The notes under the pieces are model-generated. The model saw nothing but the letters and a program-made list of their open reading frames with translations. It was not told the origin of the DNA and searched no databases. Below, one piece after another: positions 24,443-32,627 of a DNA stretch of 33,113 nt. Within the stretch, counting starts at the first letter, position 1; each line of letters begins with the position of its first letter. Made by a program: the position numbers and the translations under genes. Source of the DNA: an uncultured Paracoccaceae bacterium (lineage in GTDB: Bacteria; Pseudomonadota; Alphaproteobacteria; Rhodobacterales; Rhodobacteraceae). The stretch lies in contig CALICM010000045.1 of NCBI GenBank assembly GCA_938049225.1, forward strand, positions 1 through 33,113, in the 5' to 3' direction.

Positions 24443-25349
24443 AGTGGATCCTGTAACACGGGATTTCTATGAAGAGCGGCGTCGCAAGTGGCGCCGCTCT
24501 GCCTTTTGGCGGGGGTTTTTGATCGCCGCTGTTCTTGCGCTGATCATCGGGGCGGCGATGACACTGCGCGGCGGCCCGCCGGGCGGGCCGCATATCGCGC
24601 GTTTGCACATCAAAGGCGTGATTTTTAGTGACCGCAAACGGACCGAGTTGCTAGAAAAGCTGGCCGAAAGCAACGATGCCGCCGCGCTTATCCTGCACAT
24701 CGACAGCCCCGGCGGCACCGTTGTCGGGTCCGAGGAGTTGTACGTCGCCCTGCGCAAAATTGCGGCCGAAAAACCGGTGGTTTCAGTGATGGGCGGTGTC
24801 GCCGCCTCGGGTGGATATATTGCCGCGATAGGTGGGGATCATATCATCGCGCGGGGGAACACGATCACCGGCTCCATCGGAGTGATCTTTGAATACCTCA
24901 CCTTTACAGGGCTGATGGAAACCTTGGGCGTCGGCGTCGAAACCATCCGCTCGTCCGAACTAAAGGCTGCCCCCTCGCAGTTTCGCGACCTGTCGCCCGA
25001 AGCCCGTGCGGCCGAGCGGGCCATCGTCGACGAAACCTTTGGGTGGTTTCGGGATTTGGTGGGGGAGCGCCGCGACCTGTCGGGACCCGGCCTGACCGCT
25101 GTGACGGACGGGCGCACCTTTACCGGCCGGATGGCGCTGGATGCGGGTCTGGTCGATGGCTTGGGGGACGAGGCCACAGCCGTCGCTTGGCTCGAATCAT
25201 CAGATGATTCGCTTAAGGACCTGAAGGTCAAGGAATGGACCCTTCCCAAAAAAGAAAATAGTTTTTTGGGGCGTCTTGGCCTCTTCGCCCCTCAAATTCC
25301 CCAGCTTAATATGCCAGAAGGTCCGCGATTGATGTCGATCCTTAAGTAA
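24432..25349 (+). CDS. sppA: signal peptide peptidase SppA (short form)
   Basis: A 305-aa inner-membrane serine protease that degrades remnant signal peptides. A basic N-terminus (RRRKWRRS) is followed by one membrane helix (about 25-45), then a single peptidase S49 domain. The catalytic dyad is Ser126 in GVAASGGYIAA and Lys178 in SSELKAAPSQFRDLS, 52 residues apart as in the single-domain Bacillus enzyme. HIDSPGGTV (89-97) and TGSIGVIFEY are family marks. It is the short type, not the double-domain 67K E. coli form. The start lies inside the end of rpsA (11-base overlap), so translation is probably coupled to S1. ihfB follows 100 bases later. Confidence 0.93.
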   Translation: MTTKVDPVTRDFYEERRRKWRRSAFWRGFLIAAVLALIIGAAMTLRGGPPGGPHIARLHIKGVIFSDRKRTELLEKLAESNDAAALILHIDSPGGTVVGSEELYVALRKIAAEKPVVSVMGGVAASGGYIAAIGGDHIIARGNTITGSIGVIFEYLTFTGLMETLGVGVETIRSSELKAAPSQFRDLSPEARAAERAIVDETFGWFRDLVGERRDLSGPGLTAVTDGRTFTGRMALDAGLVDGLGDEATAVAWLESSDDSLKDLKVKEWTLPKKENSFLGRLGLFAPQIPQLNMPEGPRLMSILK

Positions 25350-25449
25350 GTACTGCAAATAAATGCTGCATTTTTAGGACAGTATCATATAGAAAGTCAT
25401 CATAAGCCGATCCGCATATGGCGAATTCCAGCGGCGGGAGGGGACAAAA

Positions 25450-25737
25450 ATGATCAAATCGGAACTCATTCAGAAGATCGCTGACGAGAATCCACATCTG
25501 TACCAACGTGATGTTGAGCGAATCGTTGGCACTGTTTTCGATCAAATTATCGAGGCGATGGCCGAGGGCAATCGGGTCGAATTGCGTGGTTTTGGTGCTT
25601 TTTCTGTCAAGAAACGCGATGCCCGGACGGGGCGAAACCCCCGCACGGGCGAGGCGGTGCCTGTCGAAGAGAAATACGTGCCGTTTTTCAAGACTGGCAA
25701 GCTGCTGCGTGATCGCCTAAATGGGAACGAGGATTAA
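25450..25737 (+). CDS. ihfB: integration host factor subunit beta
   Basis: A 95-aa DNA-bending protein that pairs with IhfA to form IHF, acting in nucleoid shape, recombination and sigma54-type promoters. [17 protein letters not shown] and the helix [16 protein letters not shown] form the dimer body. [22 protein letters not shown] is the DNA-clasping beta arm with the Pro (RNPRTG) that intercalates. The ending [15 protein letters not shown] is typical. The length and the IKSEL opening favour IhfB over HU and IhfA. A strong GGGAGGGGA ribosome site lies 5-6 bases before ATG 25450. The 100-base gap upstream of it is AT-rich and may hold an own promoter. Confidence 0.95.
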   Translation: MIKSELIQKIADENPHLYQRDVERIVGTVFDQIIEAMAEGNRVELRGFGAFSVKKRDARTGRNPRTGEAVPVEEKYVPFFKTGKLLRDRLNGNED

Positions 25738-25757
25738 TCGTCTCCCGGGGGCCCGCG

Positions 25758-26114
25758 ATGTTGCGCACCATTAAACTCATCGTCTTGGCGGTCATAATGG
25801 CCGCCATTGTCGTGTTAGCGCTGGCGAACCGGGGTCCGGTGACACTCAACCTGCTGCCCGAGGGGGTGGCGAATATTCTGCCGCTGTCGGTCGAGGTGCC
25901 GCTGTTCGCGGTGATCCTGGCATCGATCCTGGCGGGTTTGGCGATCGGCTATATTCTGGAGTGGCTGCGCGAGCATAAACACCGTCGTCTGGCGGCCGAG
26001 AAGAAGCGCGAGGTGGGTAAATTGGCCCACGAGGTTGAGGTTCTGAAGAAAAAGCACATGTCCCCCGAGGACGAAGTGCTGGCGATCCTGGACCAGAAAA
26101 CCGGGCATGCCTGA
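25758..26114 (+). CDS. lapA: LapA-domain (lipopolysaccharide assembly protein A-like) membrane protein
   Basis: A 118-aa inner-membrane protein. Two helices (about 5-23 and 47-69) enclose a short periplasmic loop containing NRGPVTLNLLP, the LapA (DUF1049) pattern. A charged coiled-coil tail EWLREHKHRRLAAEKKREVG follows. E. coli LapA (YciS) works with LapB in controlling LPS synthesis through LpxC; whether this homologue does so is inferred only from the family. The gene starts 20 bases after ihfB and overlaps trpF by 8 bases (ATGCCTGA), a conserved-looking ihfB-lapA-trpF order. Confidence 0.85.
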   Translation: MLRTIKLIVLAVIMAAIVVLALANRGPVTLNLLPEGVANILPLSVEVPLFAVILASILAGLAIGYILEWLREHKHRRLAAEKKREVGKLAHEVEVLKKKHMSPEDEVLAILDQKTGHA

Positions 26115-26775
26115 CCCAAACGATGTGCCGGTCAAAATCTGCGGCCTGACAGAAACAGCGGGCCTGCAGGCGGCGGTCGAGGGCGGCGCGCGCTATATTG
26201 GCTTCAACTTCTTCCCCCCGTCCCCGCGCTATGTGGACCCGGATGTCGCTGCCAAACTTTGCAACCAGATCCCGCCGGGCGTGTGCAAAGTGGCTTTGGT
26301 CGTGAACGCCGATGACGATACCCTGGCAGCCCTGGTGGACCGGGTCCCGGTGGACATGCTGCAGTTACATGGGGCCGAGCCGTCCGCGCGGGTGGCCGAG
26401 ATCAAGGCGCAGTTCGGCCTGCCGGTGATGAAGGCGGTGGGGGTGTCGGACGCCTCGGACCTGGAGACGCTCTACACCTATGCCCGCGTGGCCGACCAAC
26501 TGTTGGTCGATGCCAAGCCGCCTAAAGGCGCGGAACTACCCGGCGGCAACGGCGTGGCTTTTGACTGGCAATTGCTGAGCGGGACCGTCATTCCGGTGCC
26601 TTGGCTGCTGGCCGGGGGCCTGACCCCCGACAATGTGGCCCAGGCGATCCGCTTGACCGGGGCGCGGCAGGTCGATGTGGCGTCTGGGGTTGAGCGCCCG
26701 AAAGGCGTGAAAGACCCAGGTTTGATCCGGGCCTTTCTTGCGGCAGCGCGGTCGCCCGCGCCCGCCTTGCATTAA
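26107..26775 (+). CDS. trpF: phosphoribosylanthranilate isomerase
   Basis: A 222-aa TIM-barrel enzyme of tryptophan synthesis that converts phosphoribosylanthranilate to CdRP. The catalytic Cys12 lies in VKICGLTE (9-16) and the acid Asp135 in LLVDAKPP. The phosphate-binding loops are LLAGGLTPDNV (167-177) and VDVASGVERPKGVKD (189-203). DMLQLHGAE (83-91) is another landmark. It overlaps lapA by 8 bases. Its stop codon overlaps the stop codon of the convergent VWA gene (shared TTAA, 26772-26775), so there is no room for a terminator between them. trpB usually follows in this lineage, but not here. Confidence 0.95.
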   Translation: MPDPNDVPVKICGLTETAGLQAAVEGGARYIGFNFFPPSPRYVDPDVAAKLCNQIPPGVCKVALVVNADDDTLAALVDRVPVDMLQLHGAEPSARVAEIKAQFGLPVMKAVGVSDASDLETLYTYARVADQLLVDAKPPKGAELPGGNGVAFDWQLLSGTVIPVPWLLAGGLTPDNVAQAIRLTGARQVDVASGVERPKGVKDPGLIRAFLAAARSPAPALH

Positions 26776-28841
26776 TCTATCGCACCCGCGATCCGCATCA
26801 AGCTCAGCACCTCGGACCGATAGCCAAAGGCGTCCTCGCCCCGGCTGCCAGCGGCCAGCGCGCGGGCGTCGCCATAGGACCAGCCTGGCAGCGCCTCGCC
26901 GCGCAGCAACATGCCGAAGCCCGCGATAGCGGCGGCAAACCCAGTCTCGGTCGCCGCGATATCCTGCCGGTCCGGCGCAACCGGTGTTTCGATCAACTGG
27001 CTGCGCGCCTCGCCCGGCCGTTTATAGCGCAGCTTCAGGAAGGCATATTCTTCGCTGGGGTCCGCCGCCGCCTCGGTCGCCTGGCCATAGCGCAGATCCG
27101 AGACCCGCTCGGCGGCCGAGCCCTTGGGTGTGATCTCGTAAAGGGCGGTCACCTGATGCCCCGCGCCGATCTCGCCCGCGTCCACCGCATCATTGTTGAA
27201 ATCCTCGCGGTTCAGCGTGCGGGTTTCATGTCCGATCAACCGATATTCCGAGATCTGCGCGGGATTGAATTCGATCTGGATCTTCACGTCGCCCGCGATG
27301 GGGAACAGGCTGCCCGCCACGTCCTCGACCAGCACTTTCTGCGCCTCGGCCAGTGTGTCGATATAGGCCGCCGTGCCGTTGCCGTTCTGCGCCAGGCTTT
27401 GCAGCGTCGCGTCGTCATAGTTGCCGCGCCCAAAGCCCAGCACCGACAGATAGGTGCCGCTGTCGCGCTGTTCGGCGATATAGTCCTTCAGCGCCTCGGG
27501 GTCCGAGATGCCGACGTTAAAATCCCCATCGGTGGCCAGGATCACGCGCGATACCTCGCCCTCATCGCTCATCTGTGCGGCCAGGGCATAGGCCTGCTGC
27601 AACCCCTGCTGCCCGGCGGTCGAGCCGCCGGCGCTCAGCCGTTCAAGGCTTTGCAGGATCTTCGCGCTCTCGGTCGCCGGTGTCGGCTCCAATGCCATCC
27701 CGGCACTGCCCGCATAGGTCACGATGGCAACGCTGTCATCCTCGGACAATGTCGATAGCAGCAGCTTGAACGACTGGATCAGCAGCGGCAGCTTCTTGGG
27801 ATCGTTCATCGAGCCCGAGGTGTCGATCAGAAACACCAGGTTCAGCGGCGGCCGGTCGGCGGGGGCGATGTCATAGCCCTGGATCCCGATATGCAGCAGT
27901 TGCGTGTCTTCGTTCCAAGGTGTCGGCGCGACCGAGACCGAGGTCCGAAATGGCACTTCGGCGCCGTCCGGCGCGGGGTAGTTATAATCGAAATAGTTCA
28001 CCATCTCCTCGATCCGCACCGCCTGGCGCGGCGGCAGGACACCATTGTTCAGCGATTGGCGGATCAGCGCATAAGAGGCCGTGTCGACATCGATTGAGAA
28101 GGTCGAGACAGGCTTGTCCGCCGTGACTTTCAGCGGGTTGGGCGTGGCGTCGGGATAAGCCTCAGTGTCGCTTTCGGGGGCAATGAACACGGGTTCTGGG
28201 GGGGCAGTAAACATGGGTTCGGCCGAGAGTTCCGGTCCCGTTTGCAGAACCTCGTTGGGCCCCAGTATGAATTCCGATACCTTGGACTCGGCCCGATCCA
28301 CCTGCCCCTGCGCGCCACGGTTCTCGGTCTGCTCTGCGGCCCCGCGTGTCCGCCCATCATCCAGGGATCTCAGTCGCTCCGCTCCGTTCTGGCGCAGTGG
28401 TTGGTTTTCGTTTCGAAGATCTTCCAGGGCATCGACCCGGGCGCTCTCGGCCAGTTCGTCGGTCAGGGCTGGCGCTGGCGCAGCGACGCCCCTGGATTGC
28501 TGACCAACGACTTCCTCGCTGACCGGTACGACACCGGTTTGGCCATAGTCGCCGAAATTTTGCGTCAACACGACGGCAATTGCCAGCGTGGCCAAAGCAC
28601 TTGTGCCCATCAGGACACGTGGTTGGGTAAGGTTGGAAAGCATGGTCAAAACTCCTGTCCAGATCCCGGCCCGAGTTTCGGGGCGGTTAGGAGTTTGACG
28701 CACCAAGTCAGCGGATCCTTGGGACTGGGCGGAAAAATTTTCCGCCGCCGCGCGCAGGGCCGCGTCCCGTGCCGTGTCCGACGGCGCGGGCGTCTGACGT
28801 TTCAGCGCCGCTTGCAACTGGTCGAGGGGGTCGTCGGTCAT
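26772..28841 (-). CDS. YfbK-type von Willebrand factor A domain membrane protein
   Basis: A 689-aa protein. A cytoplasmic N-terminal segment (1-75, with LDQLQAALKRQTPAPSDTARDAAL cited in part) is followed by one membrane helix (about 76-94) and a long polar, low-complexity periplasmic stretch (about 100-230). Then come the VWF_N region (PVSTFSIDVDTASYALIRQSL, about 244-264), the VWA domain with its metal site DTSGS (340-344) and ATDGDFNVG, and the YfbK C-terminal domain (DUF3520-like, with EYAFLKLRYKRPGEARSQL). The start overlaps the stop of the sigma-factor gene by 4 bases. The N-terminal segment resembles what one expects of an anti-sigma domain, but this is inference. No independent anti-sigma gene is present. 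Its periplasmic ligand is unknown. Confidence 0.88.
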   Translation of the reverse strand: MTDDPLDQLQAALKRQTPAPSDTARDAALRAAAENFSAQSQGSADLVRQTPNRPETRAGIWTGVLTMLSNLTQPRVLMGTSALATLAIAVVLTQNFGDYGQTGVVPVSEEVVGQQSRGVAAPAPALTDELAESARVDALEDLRNENQPLRQNGAERLRSLDDGRTRGAAEQTENRGAQGQVDRAESKVSEFILGPNEVLQTGPELSAEPMFTAPPEPVFIAPESDTEAYPDATPNPLKVTADKPVSTFSIDVDTASYALIRQSLNNGVLPPRQAVRIEEMVNYFDYNYPAPDGAEVPFRTSVSVAPTPWNEDTQLLHIGIQGYDIAPADRPPLNLVFLIDTSGSMNDPKKLPLLIQSFKLLLSTLSEDDSVAIVTYAGSAGMALEPTPATESAKILQSLERLSAGGSTAGQQGLQQAYALAAQMSDEGEVSRVILATDGDFNVGISDPEALKDYIAEQRDSGTYLSVLGFGRGNYDDATLQSLAQNGNGTAAYIDTLAEAQKVLVEDVAGSLFPIAGDVKIQIEFNPAQISEYRLIGHETRTLNREDFNNDAVDAGEIGAGHQVTALYEITPKGSAAERVSDLRYGQATEAAADPSEEYAFLKLRYKRPGEARSQLIETPVAPDRQDIAATETGFAAAIAGFGMLLRGEALPGWSYGDARALAAGSRGEDAFGYRSEVLSLMRIAGAID

Positions 28842-29380
28842 GCTCTCTCCTCCTCAGCGATTTCACGCAGGCGGCGGCGGGTCTCGCTCATCCGCCAGCT
28901 GATGGTGCCTTCGCTGACCTCAAGTACATCCGCCGCTTGCGCGTGGGTCAGATCTTCGCCCAGCACCAGGGCCACGGTTTCGCGCAGCTCGGGTGGTAGG
29001 GCGGTCATGGCTTGGATCAGCCAGGCCTGGCCGTCCGCCGCTTGGGCGTCTTCGGCACGGCGGGCCAGCTCGACCTCGCCCCAGCCCTGGGCGGCGCGGG
29101 CATGGCTTGCGTGGCGCCGAACCCGGTCGCGGGCCGCATTGACCACCACCCGGTGCAGCCAGGTCGAGAACCGCGCCTCGGCCCGGAACCCGCTCAGCTT
29201 GCCGGGCAGGCTGGCGCAGACATCCTGCGCCAAATCCTCGGCCTCGGCCCGGTCGCCCAACATGCGCCAGCCCAGCCGAAACACCATATCGTAGTGCCGC
29301 GCGACCAGCGTGCCAAAGGCACGCGCGTCGCCCGCTTGCGCCAAAACCACCAGGGATGCGTCGCTCGGCTCCATCTTCAT
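28838..29380 (-). CDS. ECF-type RNA polymerase sigma factor
   Basis: A sigma-70 family factor of the extracytoplasmic-function type, 180 aa from ATG 29380. Region 2 covers about 12-80, with YDMVFRLGWRMLGDRAEAED, LAQDV and FSTWLHRVVVNAARD. Region 4 covers about 125-172, with LPPELRETVALVLGEDLTHA and SEGTISWRMSETRRRLRE. There is no region 3. The start is uncertain: GTG 29428 (196 aa), ATG 29380 and ATG 29374 are in frame and none has a good ribosome site. Its stop overlaps the VWA gene start (ATGA), so the two are translated together. A GATGAG/CTCATC inverted repeat (29461-29466 and 29473-29478) lies upstream and could be part of its control region. The regulon is unknown. Confidence 0.9.
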   Translation of the reverse strand: MKMEPSDASLVVLAQAGDARAFGTLVARHYDMVFRLGWRMLGDRAEAEDLAQDVCASLPGKLSGFRAEARFSTWLHRVVVNAARDRVRRHASHARAAQGWGEVELARRAEDAQAADGQAWLIQAMTALPPELRETVALVLGEDLTHAQAADVLEVSEGTISWRMSETRRRLREIAEEERA

Positions 29381-29460
29381 ACCCAGTTGGACGCGCCCCA
29401 CACCGCGATCCTTGGCGGCAGGATGCACTTTTTTACTGGCGGGGTCATTTGCTGTTTGCG

Positions 29461-29478
29461 GATGAGGTGGGACTCATC
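29461..29478 (-). promoter_or_regulatory. inverted repeat upstream of the sigma-factor gene
   Basis: GATGAG (29461-29466) and CTCATC (29473-29478) are perfect 6-bp arms around GTGGGA, in the divergent gap between the sigma factor and the DUF2799-like lipoprotein genes. It may be a regulator site or a leader hairpin. The adjoining 29490-29540 is AT-rich, a likely place for promoters of both genes. Confidence 0.3.
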
Positions 29479-29625
29479 GATTGAAAGGCTGTAATGGTTT
29501 GAAATAAATACAGAAATACTCAGAAACAAATCTCGTTAAACCGTCAAACCCGCGTGTCGCCGACAATCCGCCCTTGGCCAAAGCGCCACACGCGGTGCAC
29601 CATAGGGGCTGTGTTCGGAGTTCCC

Positions 29626-30168
29626 ATGTCCCTGGTGTACCGCCTTTGCGTCCTGATCTTTGTTCTGTCCTTGCCCTCTTGCGCAACCCTGACCCAAGAG
29701 CAATGCACCGCAGGCGCGTGGGAGCGCATCGGCGCGGCCGATGGCGCCGCAGGCCGTGCCCTGAGCTATGTGGACAACCACCGCGAGGCCTGCGCCCCAT
29801 TGGGCATCACGCCCGATGTCCAGCGCTGGGCGCAGGGGCGCCAGCAGGGGTTGCGGCAGTATTGTACGCCCGACACGGCCTATGCCCTGGGGCGCAGGGG
29901 GGATGGGATCAATCCTGTTTGCACGACGGCAGAGCGGCGGGCGATGGTGCGTGGGCATCAGGCCGGTTTGCGGTATTTCACCCTGACCCGACAGATCGCC
30001 AGTCTTGACCACCGACGACATGATCTAATCGATAAACTGCACCGGATCTCGGCCAGCGATGAAACCGACAAGCGCAAGCGCCAAATCCGGGCCCTGCGTC
30101 AGCGCATCTGGACGCTTGAGTTTCGGATCCAACAGCTGAAACTGCGGCGGTTGGCCAGCGATCTGTGA
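29626..30168 (+). CDS. DUF2799-like lipoprotein
   Basis: A 180-aa predicted lipoprotein. The signal peptide RLCVLIFVLSLPSC ends in the lipobox LPSC, giving lipidated Cys19. The mature part shows the DUF2799 pattern: QCTAGAWERIGAADGAAGR (26-44), NHREACAPLGI (51-61), then GRQQGLRQYCTPDTAYALGR (71-90), GDGINPVC, and a charged helical tail (KRKRQIRALRQRIWTLEFRI). The role of DUF2799 is not known; the acylated Cys should put it in the envelope. ATG 29626 follows CGGAG at good spacing, while the upstream frame (to 29554) lacks a signal. It diverges from the sigma-factor operon, so it is a candidate target of that factor. Confidence 0.8.
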   Translation: MSLVYRLCVLIFVLSLPSCATLTQEQCTAGAWERIGAADGAAGRALSYVDNHREACAPLGITPDVQRWAQGRQQGLRQYCTPDTAYALGRRGDGINPVCTTAERRAMVRGHQAGLRYFTLTRQIASLDHRRHDLIDKLHRISASDETDKRKRQIRALRQRIWTLEFRIQQLKLRRLASDL

Positions 30169-30186
30169 CCGCTGTGCGCGGGCCCT

Positions 30187-30227
30187 TTGACAAGTGGTCT
30201 GACAAAGAAATGAACGGTAGTTCAATT
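30187..30227 (+). promoter_or_regulatory. candidate promoter with overlapping operator before the acyl-CoA ligase gene
   Basis: A consensus -35 box TTGACA lies at 30187-30192. About 16 bases after it, a palindrome (TGAAC 30211-30215, GTTCA 30220-30224, extended by AA/TT outside) covers the place of the -10 box. The arrangement fits repression by a TetR-type regulator, as is common for acyl-CoA ligase operons. No regulator gene is in the window. The -10 box itself is poor (ATGAAC). Confidence 0.4.
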
Positions 30228-30342
30228 TTCCGACTCGACCTGCGCAACAGAATTGCTAGGTTACCCCTGGGATCTTTCGATCCTTGCGTCCGCGCTCAAG
30301 CGGCGGACGACGGGCAACGACCCGAAATATGGGAGATGACAG

Positions 30343-32304
30343 ATGACGGCGCACGACCTGCCCGGCGACGCGACTACGTTCCCTCGGCTGCTGGCCCGTA
30401 ATGCTGCGCGCCATGGTGACCAACCCGCATACCGGGTCAAAGAATTCGGCATCTGGCAAAGCTGGACTTGGGGGGAGGCCGCGGACGAGGTCAACGTGCT
30501 GGCAAAGGGGCTGATCGGCCTGGGTCTGAATGCGGGCGATCACGTCGCGATCATTGGGCGCAACCGCCCGCAGCTATATATGGCAATGGTGTCGATACAA
30601 TCCTGCGGCGCGGTGCCCGTGCCGCTGTACCAGGACGCTGTGGCCGAGGAGATGGCTTATGTTCTGGATCACTGCGGTGCCCGGTTCGTGATCGCCGAGG
30701 ATCAGGAACAGGTCGACAAGGTGCTCGAGATCAACGACCGCCTGCCGGGGCTGGAACAGATCCTGTATCTGGATCCGCGCGGCCTGCGCAAATATGACCA
30801 CACCCATCTGCACAAGCTTGAGGAGGTTGCAGCTGCAGGGCGGGCCTCGGACAACGAGGCCGATCTGAAACGCCGTTCGGATGCGCTGGATGCCGACAGC
30901 ACTTGTGTGATGCTTTACACTTCGGGCACCACGGGGCGGCCCAAGGGGGTGGTGCTGAGCAATGCGAATATCATTCTGACGGCGAAGAACTCGGCAGATT
31001 TCGACCATCTGAACGCGGGCGACAGTGTATTGGCTTATTTGCCGATGGCTTGGGTCGGGGATTTCATCTTTTCGATGGGCCAGGCCTATTGGGCAGGGTT
31101 CTGCGTGGCCTGCCCTGAAAGCGAGCATACGATGCAAGCTGATCTGCGCGAGATTGGCCCGACGTATTTCTTCGCCCCGCCACGGTTCTTCGAGGGTCTG
31201 CTGACCAATGTGATGATCCGGATGGAGGATGCCGGGTGGTTGAAGAAACGGCTGTTCCACCACTATATGGCCGTCGCCAAGCGCGTCGGCCCGGCGTTGT
31301 TGGATGGCCAATCGGTCAGCACGGGCGACAAGCTGGCTTATAAGCTGGGTGGCCTGCTGGTCTATGGACCGCTCAAAAACACGCTGGGCCTCAGCCGGGT
31401 GCGGGTCGGCTATACGGCGGGCGAGGCCATCGGGCCGGAGATTTTCGACTTTTATCGTGCGCTCGGGATCAACCTTAAGCAGCTTTATGGGCAGACCGAG
31501 GCGTCTGTGTTTATAACCCAGCAACCCGACGGGCAGGTCAGGGCGGATACGGTGGGCACGCCGACACCTGGGGTCGAGATCCGGATCTCGGACAATGGCG
31601 AGGTGTTTTATCGCTCGCCCGGTGTTTTTGTTGAGTATTACAAGAACGCTGATAGTACCGCTGACACCAAGGATGCCGAGGGTTGGGTGGCCACGGGCGA
31701 TGCGGGGTTCATCGAAGCGGACACCGGGCACCTGAAGATCATCGACCGGGCCAAGGATGTGGGCAAGCTGGCCTCGGGTGGCATGTTTGCGCCCAAATAC
31801 GTCGAGAACAAGCTGAAGTTCTATCCCAATATCCTTGAGGCAGTAGTTTTTGGTGCGGGCCGCGACATGTGCACGGCATTTTTGAACATCGATCTGATGG
31901 CCGTGGGCAATTGGGCGGAACGCAACAACATCGCCTATGCCAGCTACCAAGAACTGGCCGCGCACGCAGAGGTTTACGCGACCTTTCAGAAGCATGTGGA
32001 GGAAGTTAACGAAAGCGTGGCCCAAGATCAGATGCTGTCGGGCTGCCAAATCCACCGCTTTGTCATTTTGCACAAGCAATTGGATGCCGATGACGGAGAA
32101 TTGACTCGCACACAAAAGGTGCGCCGAAGGATCATCGAGGAGAAATACGCCGATATTCTCGCGGCGCTCTACGACGGGTCGGAGACCATCTCGACCGAGA
32201 CCGAGGTGACTTACGAGGATGGGCGCAAAGGGGCGATCAAGGCGACGCTTGAAATACGCGATGCCAAAGTGGTCGAGACGGGCGGAAGGATGGCAGCCGA
32301 ATAA
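30343..32304 (+). CDS. AMP-binding long-chain acyl-CoA synthetase-type ligase
   Basis: A 653-aa adenylate-forming ligase, of the size and wording of long-chain acyl-CoA synthetases (fatty acid + ATP + CoA). The ATP-binding P-loop is TSGTTGRPKG (193-202). GYTAGEAIGPEIFDFYRALG and QLYGQTEAS form the second and third family motifs, and GWVATGDAGFIEADTG and IIDRAKDVGKLASG lead into the C-terminal swivelling domain. The real substrate may be an aromatic or branched acid instead, because the operon continues into a Liv-type ABC transporter. ATG 30343 is preceded by GGGAGATGACAG. A promoter/operator candidate lies 116-156 bases upstream. Its stop overlaps the next start (TAATG). Confidence 0.9.
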   Translation: MTAHDLPGDATTFPRLLARNAARHGDQPAYRVKEFGIWQSWTWGEAADEVNVLAKGLIGLGLNAGDHVAIIGRNRPQLYMAMVSIQSCGAVPVPLYQDAVAEEMAYVLDHCGARFVIAEDQEQVDKVLEINDRLPGLEQILYLDPRGLRKYDHTHLHKLEEVAAAGRASDNEADLKRRSDALDADSTCVMLYTSGTTGRPKGVVLSNANIILTAKNSADFDHLNAGDSVLAYLPMAWVGDFIFSMGQAYWAGFCVACPESEHTMQADLREIGPTYFFAPPRFFEGLLTNVMIRMEDAGWLKKRLFHHYMAVAKRVGPALLDGQSVSTGDKLAYKLGGLLVYGPLKNTLGLSRVRVGYTAGEAIGPEIFDFYRALGINLKQLYGQTEASVFITQQPDGQVRADTVGTPTPGVEIRISDNGEVFYRSPGVFVEYYKNADSTADTKDAEGWVATGDAGFIEADTGHLKIIDRAKDVGKLASGGMFAPKYVENKLKFYPNILEAVVFGAGRDMCTAFLNIDLMAVGNWAERNNIAYASYQELAAHAEVYATFQKHVEEVNESVAQDQMLSGCQIHRFVILHKQLDADDGELTRTQKVRRRIIEEKYADILAALYDGSETISTETEVTYEDGRKGAIKATLEIRDAKVVETGGRMAAE

Positions 32305-32627
32305 TGAGCTGGGAGGTGTCATATGTGCTCGCACGGTTCCTTGACAGGCTGGAGCAATTCGACGTTGGACTTCGCGGGGCTATCGACAAATTTGGGTTTA
32401 CGAAGACAATTATGATCGTGGGTCTAGGTTTTGCGGGAGCATTCGCGCTGGCACCAAACTCAACCTTTGTTGTAGTTTGTTGCCTTGGCTTTTTTGCTTC
32501 ACATGCCGCGTATGTCAGACGTAGGGGACCGTTCAGATCAGGTTTAGAGCCGATCACTTTTGCCGCTTTTGGGGGCATTGTTGCGGCGGTTTTTTCGATT
32601 GTGGTCCTGCAGGAGGTTCTTTCGTGA
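32304..32627 (+). CDS. small membrane protein, 107 aa, unknown function
   Basis: Unrecognised. The protein has three predicted helices (about 34-50, 53-70 and 83-103), a 33-residue cytoplasmic N-terminus (WEVSYVLARFLDRLEQFD) and a basic turn YVRRRGPFRSG (70-80). It begins with a one-base overlap on the ligase stop and ends with a 4-base overlap on the next gene, so it belongs to the operon. The DNA is clearly richer in A/T than the neighbours, with codons such as AAA, TTT, TTA, AGA and TCA that are rare around it. That suggests an acquired or fast-evolving gene. No start site signal is obvious apart from the coupling. Confidence 0.65.
   Translation: MSWEVSYVLARFLDRLEQFDVGLRGAIDKFGFTKTIMIVGLGFAGAFALAPNSTFVVVCCLGFFASHAAYVRRRGPFRSGLEPITFAAFGGIVAAVFSIVVLQEVLS

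Noticed and set aside
22010-26775. Whole-window search for a phage, integrase, transposase, toxin-antitoxin or CRISPR system
   Set aside because: No such protein motifs or repeat arrays were seen; apart from the short repeats the window is core and ordinary accessory metabolism.
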